From: Perkinsus olseni
Lineage: Eukaryota; Perkinsozoa; Perkinsida; Perkinsidae
NCBI GenBank assembly: GCA_013115135.1
Contig: JABANP010000062.1
Coordinates: 1 to 64,000, forward strand
DNA: 64,000 nt
Direction of reading: 5' to 3'
In this document: piece after piece, positions 12,370-25,600 of the stretch
How positions within the stretch are numbered: the first letter of the stretch is position 1
Layout: every line of letters starts with the position of its first letter
The notes under the pieces: generated by a model
The model's database searches: none
What the model was told of the DNA's origin: nothing
Seen by the model: only the letters and a program-made list of their open reading frames with translations
Program-made: the position numbers and the translations under genes

Positions 12370-13266
12370 CTACTTCAAAGCCTTTAAAGAAGGCGATGCT
12401 GTCATTCTCTTCTCAAACTCGGCAACCAAGTTCTTAACATTATTAGATGGAGATAATGGCGTGGATGGAGTTGCTGGTGGTTTGGTATTGCTATTATCAT
12501 CATCATGATGGTGGCGCTGAAGAGTAAAAATAGGGTTATGATTATGATGAACCACATGGTGTTGCTGATGATGAGGCAATACACAGAGTATTCTGATACT
12601 ACTTACCCTTGCCTCAGGATGGCCTGCGGGGGGTTGGGGAGGAGCCCCTCGTGGTCGCGGAGAGTGAATGGGTGTTGGACGCTTCCGTGAAGCAGGAGGA
12701 GGGTTCTTGCGTCGAGGCTTCTGGGGACGACTTCGACCAGCCGTAGTAGCAGTAGATGGATGATCGACATTAGTAGGTTGAGGTGGGGGTGGTAACTCGG
12801 GCGGAGATGGGACTTCAGGGCCGCCGCCAACGCCGCCTCCGCCACCGCCGCCGATTAGGTCATGTGCTGGTGCGCTACTGACGATTGTTATGATCGGCTG
12901 CAGATAGACGATAATGATGTTTGAAGGTGATGATGGGTGAGTATCATCACCTTTTCCTTCTTCAATCTTTTCCTCCAATTCCCTCCTGAGGCCTCTTTCT
13001 TTTTACTCTTCCTTCTCCCAAGAGTTTTCTGCAACGTAATTATTATTATTAGCATGAAGGAGTTCATGCACGGCGGGGGGACTCACGGCAAGTCTATCCC
13101 ATAGTTCACGTCCCTTAGTGCTAAATCCTACTGCTGCTGCTGCTGCCGTGCTGCTATCCTCATCCTTCTTCTTCTTCAATGATGCTGGTCTTGTGGTTAT
13201 ACGATAGGCCTGATAAGAGTACGAGGAGGAGGTGAGTGGTAGAAGGGGTAGTAGTAATGTTATCAT
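12370..13266 (-). CDS. Secreted proline-rich protein
   Basis: Begins with a good signal peptide (MITLLLPLLPLTSSSYSY) at 13266. A Lys/Asp patch, an Ala run and ELWDRLAVSPPAVHELLHA follow. The frame then meets a TAA near 13005, but the same frame continues (RRELEEKIEEGKGDD) into a Gly- and Pro-rich domain ending in NLVAEFEKRMTASPSLKALK at 12370. A 21-bp GT...AG segment spans the TAA and would be an in-frame micro-intron; alternatively these are two genes. The stop of the upstream gene lies only 12 bp before this ATG. No known domain. Confidence 0.5.
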
Positions 13267-13278
13267 GTGTTACTCCTG

Positions 13279-14342
13279 TTATGGTATTGCTTTTCTTAGC
13301 TGTTCTATCAAAAGGTAATGATGATGCTTTTCTCTCTCTTCTCATAGACAATGCCCTACCGACCTAACATCAACATAATAATGATTATTATTATCACCGA
13401 CTATGCTCGGTAAGGTGGGGTAGTATATTACCTTAGCCCATGAGAATATCGGCCCTCCTTTCTTCCCCTCTCCCTCTTCTTCTTCTTGTTTCCTCTTCTT
13501 CTTCTCCTCTTCTTGTTTTCTAATATTATCATTGATCGTCTCTGCAGTCTCATAAAGATGAACTTCATCATCATCATCATCATCATTCTTCTTCTTCTCT
13601 TTTGTTGTTTATGATTGGTTCACCAACAGGCTCATAGTAATTCTCTTCTTCCTCTTCATCATCATTATCCTCCGCCCCATGACGACCATCGAGGCTCAAT
13701 CGTATATGTTTCTACACCTTGAGGATAGTATTGCTGCTGCTGCTGCTGTTGCTGCTGTTCATCCGTCTTCTCCAGGAAGACACTATCATCTCCTCCTCCT
13801 CCACCACTCCCTCCTGATCCGCTTCCTTCAACATTCATGTATATACTCGAGCCACCTTCGGATAAGACCTGTAACGATGCAGTTACTCGATGATGCCCAT
13901 GGGTGCTGCCGTCTTCCGTTACATGCTCCACATGCCTCTTATTATTATCATCTTGTCCATCTTGTTGATTACCATCCCTCGCTCCTCCTCCTCCTCCTGC
14001 CACTGGCTTGATTGAGCTGTGGTTGTGGTACCAACTGATAATAACGTCAATGCACAGCACGTAAGAGAATGTGAGCAGCAGCAGCAGCAAGAACAGCAGG
14101 AGGAGGAGCCGTGCTGTTGTTGTTATTACATATCCATGCTTATCCAGATTATTAGGTTGAGATGATTGGGTTGGTAGTGATGGTTTAGAATAGGTTACAG
14201 ATCTTGGACTAAGTTGTGGTAAGACTTTTGGAGTCTTCTTCTTCCTCCATGTCCACCTCGTAAACGCACCCATAGTTTTGGGTATATTCACGATGAGTAG
14301 TAGTTGAAGGAGTGGTATGATGACAAGATGATGCTTGGCCAT
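13279..14342 (-). CDS. Single-pass membrane protein with acidic/Lys-rich cytosolic tail
   Basis: Starts MAKHHLVIIPLLQLLLIVNIPKTMGA (signal-like), then a basic Pro/Ser region, a strong TM segment near residues 78-98 (LLLLLFLLLLLLTFSYVLCI), a Gly/His/Gln-rich luminal or cytosolic region and a polyglutamine run. Past the apparent stop at 13665 the coding potential continues in another frame as an acidic, coiled-coil-like Glu/Lys tail and ends after a spliced exon (IVYEKREKHHHYLLIEQLRKAIP) at 13279. Two single-base removals in G4 and A4 runs restore the frame. No family is recognised. Confidence 0.5.
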
Positions 14343-14473
14343 GATAGTAGATGGACGAGGATTAAAATGGCATATCTTGATAATATCAATGTTCCAATAT
14401 CAACAGCAACAACAACGACAACAGCAACGACAACAACATAGTAATGATGATAATAATAGCGCTGCTACATACA

Positions 14474-15263
14474 TTATCTTCCATTTTCCTTGTTCTTACT
14501 CTTCGTAGTCCATCTCTTGATACCTAGAAAACCCCCATTGGATTTCTCTTTCTCTTTGTCTTCATTCTTCTTTTTCTTCTTCCTTTCATCCTTCTTTCCA
14601 TCCTTCTTTCCCTTCTTCTGCTTCTTCCCCTTCTTCAAACCTTCATAGTCATCATCACCTCCACCGCTGACAACTTCCTCACCATTCGACGACGCCTGCA
14701 CAACACACGCCAATATATACAATAGCAGGCGCAGGTACTACTACTACTTCTGCTGTTGCTGCTGCTGCCTTTCCTTCTTCTTTCCTTGATTCGTCATCCT
14801 GTTGTAATAATCCTTTCTCCTTGCCGAGGTTTGAAGGCCTGTAGGGTAATGGAGGGCCCGGGGCCGCAGCAGGAGGAGGGGGAGGATGGATCTCCTCATC
14901 CTTCGTCTTAACGGAAGAGTCCAACATTTGCTGTGCGTCCTTGACAAAGAAGGATGGTGTTTAGTAAAAATGATGATGTTCTTGACCTTGTCTTACCATG
15001 CTCTCATATATTGTATCATCTACACTGGTATACGGTGTCTGATGATGATACAATAATACAATAACGGCAGTATAATAGTAGTAGTGGAATATTACCGATT
15101 GGGTGGCGGTCCTCCTCCTCCGTCTCCCCGGGCTGCTGCTATCGGCCATCCTCCTCTCCACGCTACTGTCATCTATCTCATTGTCTTCAACCTCCCCAGT
15201 AGGATGAGTTCCATGTCTCAGCCTAATGTGATCATACGGAGATGCTGATCCTTCCCCTCCCAT
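14474..15263 (-). CDS. Basic, lysine-rich protein with N-myristoylation signal
   Basis: First exon begins MGGEGSASPYDHIRL; Gly2 and Ser6 fit the N-myristoyltransferase consensus MGxxxS/T. It continues through an Arg-rich patch, a proline-rich second exon (PPPPPAAAPGPP) and, after an intron ending near 14707, a Lys/Glu-rich C-terminus (GKKQKKGKKDGKK) closing with KNKENGR. Two introns with GT/AG borders maintain frame. The combination of a lipid anchor and a polybasic tail suggests peripheral membrane binding. That is inference; no domain is recognised. Confidence 0.55.
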
Positions 15264-15341
15264 TAGTGATATAGACTCCGAGACCTAAAAGGAGTCGGAC
15301 AATGCCTAGTAGTCACACTTAAGGAGAGATCATCATAGTCA

Positions 15342-17463
15342 TCACAGCGTTTCTTCTTCTTGTTGTTCTTGTACTACCGTTAATATATATGTATTGGTGG
15401 ATGTAGGGAGATTAGTAATACCTTGATAATCCATAATAATATTGAGAGTGATTGGATCGTACAATATATCAGCCCTGCCCTTCCCTACGAATAGCGCAGG
15501 AGCATTGTTGTGGTGGATAGCACCAAATGGAAGATGTAACTTAGGTTGATCCTGGATATCGATAATAGCTCCCCCGTTAGCTAAGATATTTACCGATGCT
15601 GCTGCTGACGAGGATGATGAGGGTGTGATGTATGATGATCGGGCACCACCACCACCATGATGATTGATGATGGTATAAAAACCGATGGGTGTTCTTTGAG
15701 GGGGGCTCACCGCAGGGAAAGCTATATTTCGACTAGTCTTTTTGTTACTCTTCTTCTTTCGCTGTTCTACCGTACTTGTAACCTCCCATAGACCTTGATG
15801 ATGCATCACCAACAACGGCAGCGATGAGGTGATTGGGATATATCTTAGGCTTGTGAAGCTGGCAAGTGATGGTATTGAACTGGTCGTAGGCCCATCACCA
15901 CTGAAGGGGGTGTACTCCTGTTGTAGTCTACATCGGGGATGAGGATTGAGCTTCAATAGCTTCTCTTCCATTTTACCCTTACCTCCTGTTAAATGATCTT
16001 GAGTATTCATTAAAGTGTATATACAGTAATCTGCTGTATTTGATACGAACTTGACATGGGAAATATCGATCCAGTACATCCATATATTACCACTCACAAC
16101 CACACCATCATCATCATCACCATGATGATGATGATGATAATCATTCTTATGAGAGTGTCCACTGTCATCCTCTGCATGATGAGTAGGGTTATGGGTAATA
16201 TCATAACGCCAAAGGCCCCTTCTAAGGGGCATATCATTCATGTCATAAAGGGCAACAAGAACAGTCGGCATATGCCCCTCCACCTCCACCTCCTCGTGTT
16301 GCTTACCATCACTCCTGCAGTCTAGAAAGGCACTGTTGTGGTATCTCTAGTAGACCAACAGCAGCACTACGAGTACCGTCATCGTCGTCATACAACGTGA
16401 GGGTACTCCGTGGACTAAGAACTTCGGGAGGCTTACCCAATGCTAGTAGGCTTTGTTGGGGTATAGTCTCTCCTTGTTGTTGTTGGTTGTTGTTGATGAT
16501 GATGGATGATGCGGGGGCGCTATGATGTTCAAGATTCCACACCATAGACAAGCCTGGTTTTCGTGCATGGATTTTGGTATCATATACAATACAGCGTGAT
16601 GATGATGCTGATGTTGTATTAACATTATTATACACAGCTGCGGAGATGGAGAAGTGAGGATGATCGCCACCCTCCCTCTCTGGTGGACTTGGTGTTCCCT
16701 TCTTCTCATCATTGTTGGCATATTTTGATATAAAGTATACAGGATAACCATTAACTTCACCTTGTAAGTATACATCCCTCCTAGGCAATACCCTCATACC
16801 CTCTGATAACCATGACCATCCCCCACCATGATGATGCTCATCATCATCACTACCACTTCCATCATCATTAGTAGATCTGGTACAGGCGAGTGGGTTGAAT
16901 GCACAACTCTTTTGCCTCCCACCCTTTAGTGATAATGATGTCGATCGAGTGGTGATGGCCCTCCTGATGAGATTGTATCGAAGGGTCTTAAGGAATTTAA
17001 TACTCCTGGCGGCCTCGTCCTTAGTTGGTGCCTGATCTATGATATCCTTCTCGACTCTCTTGTTGATGTTGAATTTAATCCAGTCGTTTTCGTTATTATG
17101 ATTTTTCTTATGTGTATCTTTAAAATGATAGGTTACACCTTGATACATAGCGATAACATCAGTACTACTGCTCTCGTCTAACCTCTTTATCCATACACCA
17201 GTCCTACCACCAAAATATTTACCAACATGAGCTTCATAGTCCAAGTGCCCATCATACGACTCACGTAGTCTATCATCACCACCACCCCGCAATAACGGTT
17301 CAACAGCGGTCGCAGTGACTGTGGTGAAGATGAGGTTCGACGTAGCCACTACCACTAATGGTATGATGGTTGTGGATGGTATGGTATAATACTTGGGTAG
17401 ATTATGAATATTTGGGTGATGCAATAGTAGCAACAGCATCATAAGAGTATTGAATAGCCCCAT
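15342..17463 (-). CDS. Secreted beta-rich family protein, paralogue B
   Basis: The Met at 17463 starts a clean signal peptide (MGLFNTLMMLLLLL); an in-frame upstream Met at 17652 exists but would bury it. The first frame (to 16309) and the second (16289-15342) join if one base is dropped from GG near 16315, giving about 700 residues. Segments such as YFGGRTGVWIKRL, APTKDEAARSIKFLKTLRYNL, VYLQGEVNGYPVYFISKYA and GLWRYDITHN resemble in order and spacing those of the genes at 9352 and 18557. His/Asp runs interrupt loops. Predicted secreted; no enzymatic motif. Confidence 0.65.
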
Positions 17464-17907
17464 GATGAAGCGATTGCCGATAGGTTTGTGACGATCGAAA
17501 TGATAATACACATGAAGCTGGGTAGTAGATGCGGGGTGGTTGCTGGACACATCTCGTACACCCCCTCCCTCTGGTCGAGTTGGATCCTTGTTGGAGGGTG
17601 GCATAGAATGGACGAAGGGTGTCTTGTGGACTGTAGAAGGGAGGTTATACAACAGACCTACAGATGCGTGAGGGTATGATTATCACTGTAGACTATCATT
17701 AACCACACAAAAGAGGACACAGGCTGATAGACAACATCATAATAGTAATCGACAACAACAGCGAGGGGAACATGACCATGGTCAGAGGGATACTCCGACC
17801 AATGGACGTCATAGTAGTAGTAGTACCAACAAGATGATGATGTTGATGATGATGGCGACATTGGTACTGTAAATGGCTGGTCATAATAATACTTGCCGCT
17901 GTCCACC

Positions 17908-18516
17908 TTATGATGGTGTTGATGGTTGAAGTTGGCGAGTGATTTCTGCTGGTACCTCGTAATCATTAATAATGGGTTTGTCTACCCTACGGCTCCCCCC
18001 AGCACCTGCTGATTGATGATAGTGTGAGTGAGGGCTATCTACCCCCAGTCTCATAACCTCGTCTTACCTATCGAAGGAGGTGTGCCCATTGTGGTATCAT
18101 CATCATCAGCATCCTTCCCCTTGCTTGAATAATGCCTCGGCCGATGTTTATCTTGGTCCCCCTCCACCGGATGAGGCTGCTGCTGCTGCTGAATGGAGCA
18201 TCACCATGACGATCATCCATGAGCAGGAGCAGCAGCAGCCCAACTCACATGGTTATCGTTGAATCGGGGAATAAGGACATAAGCATCATCTGCCGACGAC
18301 CATCCCTCTGCCCTCTTGGCATCATCATGATGCTGATCATCCTAACAACAACAACAGGTAGGATGACGATAGTGGTAGTGATAATGGGAGAAGGGGAAGC
18401 GAAGGGTGATGGAGAGGCGGACGACGGTGGGCAAGAATATGGCATCCACATGACTAGGGAAGTAGTGATAGCATGGTGATTATGATAATAAGCACTACAC
18501 CACCCACCTGCTTCAT
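17908..18516 (-). CDS. Small secreted hypothetical protein
   Basis: A signal-like start (MKQVGGVVLIIIITMLSLL) at 18516 lies shortly after the end of the preceding gene. Downstream exon-like segments include HHDDAKRAEGWSSADDAYVLIPRF before a GTGAGT donor, a Gln/Asp/His-rich segment ending before a GTAAGA donor, and a final exon RRVDKPIINDYEVPAEITRQLQPSTPS with stop at 17908. The link between the signal exon and the first of these needs a one-base correction near 18440. Composition is acidic and His-rich. No family is recognised. Confidence 0.4.
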
Positions 18517-18556
18517 ATCATCGTCCTCGACCCTCGCTTCACCATCATCATAATCA

Positions 18557-20677
18557 TCATTTGCTGTTAAGCTCGGCCTAACCTAATGATCACCACGAGT
18601 TGCTGATGTTGTTATGCTGATCGTTACGTGTACTCACCTCTGTCGAGGATGCCTCCAGTACGATATCAAACCGTGAGTCGTATGATGATGATGATACGAG
18701 ATCGATGTCCAGTATAGCTTTCCCTTCTTCATTATCATACCAGAATATCATCTTAGAACCATGATCAAAGTAAGATATCCTTGTTAACATAGATTGCGTC
18801 AAGAATGACCATCTCTTATTCACATACTTCCCACCCTTCTTGCGAGCGATATTAAGTTGAGATAATAGAGGAGGGCTCCCTACATGCAGGGTGATGTTTT
18901 TATTATCATTAAGATGTGACTTGAACACACGAGCAAGCGGAGGGGGATCCGCAGGGGCGTTACCATCCTCACCAGCAGCAAGATCATCATAATTCTCCGA
19001 TATCACCACCGTCGCCTCAGTAACACCAATCACCAAACTCTCATCACTTCTATAAGTATCATCGCCATCATTGGTTGTATCATTTGCCAGCGGCATAATG
19101 ACCTTGATGGGGGTAAAATCGATTAGTGCGTCAGATTGTCCTCCAGCTGTAGGAGTATCTTTCTCTCCGTTACATACCAGCTTGAGTTTCATAAGATATT
19201 CACGTAATTTTTTATCTTGCCCAACTTCGGTCGATGATACTGATGCTATTCTATAAACATGTCTCTCATCATGATCATCATGAAGTCGGACTAATTCCCC
19301 TCGTGCCGATTGTGTGCCAGTAAGCCTATCATGATAGATGAACTTTATACCTCTCATCCCAGTGAGATAGAACCATACCGCCCCACCCCCATCACCACCC
19401 CCATCACCACCACCATCACCACCCCCATCACCACCCCCATCACCACCCCCATCACTAGCATCAACACTAGCAGCATCACTAGCAGCATCACTACTCATAG
19501 GAGATGAGTGTAGCCCTGGTGTTGTGTAGAACTTGTACAACTTAGGTTTGGTTATTGATTGAGCAGGCACCAGTATTACAGTACTTCCCCCACATTTGGG
19601 ATCAAACCTTGATATAATTGTTAATTGCTGGTGCTTGCTGCTGCTTGTCTTCATGCTCTTCTCTCCATCATCAACATCATAAGCATCTTTGTCATATAAC
19701 GGTGTGATTTTCATCCGGCGTCTAACGTTTTTATCATCATACCCAACTTCTGGAGTTGTTAAAGTAATACTATCGGATGGCCAATCAACAGTACCAGTAA
19801 GTGTTGAGGGATGACAACTAGTGAATGACCAGATTGTGAGTTTAACCCTATTATCGCCATACTTGGTAAAGTATGCTGCAACATATGCCTTATCAGAATC
19901 ACCAATATAATACTCCCTCGGATCAGGCAAGCCACCTAACCCTCTGCGATACTCATTGAGGTCTTTAATATACCCCACTAGCTGGGAGGGTGGGCTAGGC
20001 CATGGCTGCTGTCGGGCAGGAGGGGATATTAGGGGTATCTTACTCCTGAATGCACGACTTACTCTAGGTGATATCAAACTCCATGATTCTTCACCCGTAT
20101 ACCGGATACATGGTCTTCCGATGATGCCAAGCGTTCTGCAAGGTCTCAAATGATTTGCTAAGTATATGGTAAAATTATTAGAGGCCTCTTCACGACATTG
20201 GTACCCTCCTCTCATCGTTTTACCATCCTTAACACTAACGGTATACCCATCCAAAAGTAGGAATGATATCATCTCATTCTTCATTCTTTTATATGACTCC
20301 GTCACTGCCGTTGTCGTTGATGTTATGATGGGTTTAACTTGTACATACCCATTAGAGCCAAGAAATGCCCCTCCATCAACGACGTATGCTGTGTCACTCC
20401 AGTCTGTAGGGTCACAGTTGAAGGATGTCAAACAAAAACTCTCCACCCGATCATCATCATCACTGGTAGAAGCAGGAGTAAGAGGTGGTTCTTGGTCACT
20501 TTGGGGATGAATAATGTTGTCCGCGTGTGGTGGGCGTACAACAGCAGCAGCAGCAGCAGCTTTAGTAGATGTAGCATATACATTAGACGACGATGGTGGT
20601 GGTGATGTTGCGATGGGGGTGAGGATAAGTAGAGTAAGAATGGTAGGCATCATCCATAGAAGCATCATCATCATCAT
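18557..20677 (-). CDS. Secreted beta-rich family protein, paralogue C
   Basis: Signal peptide MMMMMLLWMMPTILTLLILT, then a frame of 695 codons to 18590. A perfect GTGAGT donor just before that stop and an AG at 18578 give a 60-bp phase-0 intron and an alternative end AELNSK with stop at 18557. The domain has ESWSLISPRVSRAF, matching WSLIHPEV of paralogue A, and the same alternation of short beta strands (YVAAYFTKYG, VKLTIWSFTSC). A Gly-Gly-Gly-Asp tandem repeat sits mid-protein. Four or more Cys (CLTSFNCDPTDW, CREE, PCRTLG) suggest disulfides. Secreted; function unknown. Confidence 0.7.
19381..19456. repeat. 12-bp minisatellite inside a coding region
   Basis: About six tandem copies of CCATCACCACCC, some varying, encode alternating GGGD units on the minus strand. 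The repeat stays in frame, so copy number could vary without breaking the protein. Confidence 0.85.
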
Positions 20678-20877
20678 GCTACTCGTGCTGTTGTTGTAAT
20701 AACGATGATGTACTAAGTACTCAGCGGAATAGCACGGATTGACAAGAACACAAGTATGACGATAATAATAATGATATTAGTAATAGTAGAAACAGACGTT
20801 GATGATGAGTAATGATTATGATGATGATGATGTTGCTTGGTAATATACTATACTTAGTTCATTGCTCATAATTCAAA

Positions 20878-22320
20878 TTATTTTTTGCTATCCTTCTTAC
20901 GTCTTTTCTTCTCTTTCTTTTTATCTTTATCCGCTGTCGTTCTCCTTTTCCTCTTCTTGTCCTTCACCGCACCTCCATCATCATTCCTCGTGCTGCTTTC
21001 TTCTTGTCTTCTACTACCCTCGACCTGTGTTCAACCACTCATCATCATCACAACCATCGTATGTCTATTGTCATGAATACTACATCAGTTAGTCTAGCAG
21101 CAGCAGCAGCAGCAGTACTGCATCATAATCATCATCATCCAGCAAGACGCTGACGGTTCTGATGAGGTTACGCCTGCAGGAAGGATGACGATGATGGTTG
21201 TGATATTGCCGCCATCTAGTGTCTCCTGGTTACATTTCTGATTCACTCCGATGATGATGGTGATGATGATGATGTTTCTTTGAACTACTCTTATGCTTCT
21301 TACTGCTGCTTTTACTCTTCTTACTCCGTTTGCTACGTTTACTACTATAACTACCAGCAGCATCATCAGCATCGTCAACATCATAGTAATCTGCAGTTTG
21401 GTCCAGCGGATCAGGAAGTCTGTTATCTGATGCACACCCTCATCATCATCAACACCTTATGAGTATCACCCTCATACTACTTATTATATGTTGCGATGTT
21501 GACCCAGGCATAGGAGCAGAATTGAGCATATCTTTATGGCTAGCAACCTGTACCAAGAATAGTTAGTATCATAATTGATGATGATGATGATGATGATGAC
21601 AAGTAGCAGTACTACCAATTGAAGACATTTGTGAGTTATCTGTTGTGAATCTTTAGCAGCAGTAGTTGGATCAGCAGTTATCCGATGAACAACATCAAAG
21701 TCCATTAATGGATCTTCTTGTTGTTGCTGATTGTTCTTGTTATTAAATATATGGGGTTCACCCTCTAGACCAGATATCATCGGCCTAGGTGTTAGTAGAT
21801 GGCTGAAGGCTCTGACAACATACCACCACCAATGAATAACGAAAGTGATGGTATTATCATTATTAGGACTACCTGAAGGCATCTTGTGCACTCATATCAA
21901 CACATGTGGGTCCCTTTGTAGTAGCTGGTGTATCATCATCTGCATGATGAGCGCACCCTCCTCCTCCTCCTCCGCCTTCTTCTTGTCGATGTTGTAGCCT
22001 ATTATACTTGTCCACTACACTACCCATGATGCTAGCACCAACAACCTGATAACAGTCACAACAATATACAAGCTGATAACAGCAGCAGTCCTTACCAAAC
22101 TGAGCTCTCTGAAATCAGCGGCAGTGAGGGCTAGATGCAGATCACGTTCAATATTATGTATTATTGTTGTATCAGGCGCCACAGCAGCAGCAGCAGCCGC
22201 AAGAAGAACATCCTGTTTGTGTGATGATGGTGGTGACGTTGTTGGAGGTGATGATGGTACGTCTGCTCCTCCTCCTCCTCCTCCTACGACTGCTGCTGTC
22301 GATAGTGTGACATCAGCCAT
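20878..22320 (-). CDS. Basic Ser/Lys/His-rich nuclear-type protein
   Basis: Begins MADVTLSTAAVVGGGGGG at 22320; the first exon carries ERDLHLALTAADFRELSL. Subsequent exons join in consistent phase: VVGASIMGSVVDKYNRLQH, an acidic His-containing stretch, a segment ending THKCLQL, VASHKDMLNSAPMPG, an RS/SK-rich exon (KRSKRSKKSKSSSKKHKSSS plus a His8 run), a short acidic exon, and a Lys/Arg-rich tail ending at 20878. About eight exons, all GT-AG. The tail resembles disordered tails of splicing or RNA-processing factors, but no conserved domain is recognised. Confidence 0.6.
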
Positions 22321-22604
22321 GGGATGGACGGAATTATTGAGGATGACAACTCTGATAATGATGATGACGATGATAATAGCAGCATTGAAATGAACTCAAG
22401 CCTGAATGATAATCGTTTAGAAGTCTGATATCATCAAGAAACGGGGGAAACCGTTGTTGTGGGAAGACAGTAGGAGAGAGGGGTAAGGTAATAGTGTTCT
22501 CTACTAATTGCTTCTCTTGCACAGTAGATAGAGAACAACATTAACATCAACATGTTGATGATGATGATGATCAATACTGCTCCGCCCGACTGCGGAGGGC
22601 TCTA

Positions 22605-25600
22605 CTAAACTTCTCCTAGCTCTGGCACAGTCATCTCCTTAAAATAAACCAAACCTTTGGTTGCCCTTATCAAAGCACTGGTATGTTCTTGAAACCATCT
22701 TCTACCAAGACATACTTTAAGATTCTTGTACTGTTCAACTTGTATACGCGCTGCCAGCTTCGAGAAGGGACCTTAACAATATCATCATCAACTACTGCTG
22801 CTGCTACTACTGACGATGGAAGGGGTGTGATTACCATCGAGTTCATAACTCGGGAATTCAGCGGAGGTTTGGCTTTCGAAGTTGGTCATGAACATTCTGT
22901 CTAAACTACCCAATGACGATAATGATGATGGCACTATGTGGGTAACCTCACTAGTGTCAAAACGGTACCTAGTATTGACGAGACAATGATGATGATGGGG
23001 TATAATGAGTATGTTACCTACCAGACATTTCTATAACCCCAAACCTTGATAGGTTTATCCGGTCTTGTTCTCTGATACACCTTCAATGCTTCAGTTACAG
23101 CTTGCAGTACCTTAAGTAACAAGAGCGATGATGATGATGGTAATGGTGATGGTGATAAGGATGATGACCTTATAGTGGGTATCAGGACCGGAGGCCTCGG
23201 GATCGAATGCAACAGTAACTATATCAGGCTGGGTCCCTACACAGCAGAGAACTCATGACTATTGATAATAATAATGTTGATGATGATGATGATGTTAAGA
23301 TACCGTACTTAGTAGGACATCCATGACAGGTTGAGAATCTCTTTCTAGTGTTGGCTCCGGTGTAAATATATCAGAGGTGTAGAATCCCAATCTCAAATGA
23401 GCAACATGTGATGGTAACCAACCGAGACTACCCCATGCACCTGATGATACCAATGTAGACAATTCTGATGATGAAGAGGAGGAGCAGCTCACATTCCGAC
23501 TCAAACTCTCTGCAACTTCCCTTCAATATTTGGACATCTCTTGTATCAGCTTGACCAGGATATCTAGAATCATCATATGTCATACTTGATGATGATCATA
23601 GCGGGCGTGTGAGTTAGATATTACACTGTATTGAGGTAGTCATTTAGTTGGTGTAATTTATCTTCAACTTGCCCATGAAGATCACGAGAATGCGATAATC
23701 CGTATATCTCGATAATATTACGAATAAACCTATTATTGATATAACAGTAATAATGATGATAACAACACTAGCCCCTAGCGTCGTCCTACCTCCTCGCACT
23801 GCCCTCTGCCTTCTCATTATCATCTTTAGCTGCAACACCATCAAGGTATTGCCATACATCTCGAGATCTGGTAAGCTGATAATGTTCTCGTGCAGGGTCG
23901 GTAGTCGTAGTAGTAGTAGCAGGAGGGAGTGTTAATATCAACAAAGCTTGCTGATGATGTCATGGCTGGAGATGTGAGACCATCATCATCATCACCATCA
24001 TACGGTTTGGGTAGGAAATATCTGAGGAGATTATTATGACTAATGAGCATGCTCTCCTCTTCTGGCCCTTACCCCTCCCCCACCAGTTTTGCGAATGAGT
24101 TTGTGGAGATAAACTTCTCAGCACGAGCTATCATATGACCTGTATACGACATTGAAGATGATACATACGATACTTGTTGGATGTTGCTGGATGAGTTATT
24201 ATTACAGATATGATAATTAGATACGCTATTAAAGCCGGAGGTAGCACAAATAAAGTAATGCTTGTTTGATGTTGGTCTGGTCTGGCGTATAACACTTGGT
24301 AGATATCTGCAGATAACAACAACAGCGTTATTATTATCAGCATGATAGTGCTGTTGTTCTTCCTACTACCCAAGCATGATATCATCATGATGGGGCTCAG
24401 TATGCAGGAAAGTGGTATCATGGATGGTCTCAGTACCCCTACCTATCTTGGACACTAAACGATCTGTTATCATACTACCTAATAACCAGGAGGGAAGATA
24501 ACAAACTCACTAGTGACAAGTGTAACATTACAAGCATCATGGAAGTCATCCTCGCCCCAACCCATACGATCAATGAGGACTTTTCCTAGAGGATCATAGG
24601 TAACATCAAGTATGCTGAGATCTACCAGTCTCTTGTCTAACGTTAGAAAGCATGATATTTGGTAAGAACACGTATGACTTACGCGACTTGACAGCTACAT
24701 CAACAAGTATCTTTTCAATATCCTCAATGCCAACATTAGGTGTCTTTTCCAACTACAAATAATAAGGACGATAGGTATAGCTAGACTACTTCTACTCATC
24801 ATAATAATACATCTATGATCTTCCTTTGTGTTAACATTTTAGCTGCACCCCTTGTTATATAGAAAGCAGCATTAGGTAATACACGTATAGCATGACTGGG
24901 ATACCTAGTAATACGAGTAATCATAATAATAGAGCAGCATAGCCATGACCTTACATAACATTAGTATCCTTCTGTATACCATCAGCAACCATGGACGCCT
25001 TAGCCTCGCCAGCCGCTATAATTATACATACACAATCGGGATTATACGTAATAGTACCCAAACCTGCTCATCATACCGTTGGTGTTGTTGTAAGGTTGTT
25101 GTTGTTGTTTTGAGTATTACCAATAGTAACAGCACACTTAGCCTTAACAGCTCGGATGCCACCGAGATCACCAGAGGCAGCAGCTTGGGTCTCATAGTTG
25201 AGTTGAGCTAACCTTGTCGTGCTCCTATGGTCACTACCACGGACATTGAATGCGATATGTCCATCCGGGCCGATGCCTCCAAGGAAAAACCCAATACCTT
25301 ACCACACCAACACCAACAATGATGGTGAGGACACTACTACTACAGGCATTATCATCACTACCACACTCTCTCGGCTTACCTCCTAATTCACGTATCTTAG
25401 ACTCGTATTGAAGACACCATTGATCAACTTGCCGTATCATATCTTGTTGACGTACTTCTAATGGTGTATTAGGGGTACGCAAACGTAATGATAAATCAAC
25501 AAACCTTGAGAGATGGTAGCAGCAATGATGGTAACAGGGTAGATTGGATAGTCTTACGTTCCATCCGGCCAGATATCATCCAGAGTCTCATTTGGTCTCA

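Noticed and set aside
16300..16322. A 19-bp micro-intron in secreted paralogue B
   Set aside because: Dropping one base from a GG pair restores the frame equally well and matches the error pattern seen elsewhere.
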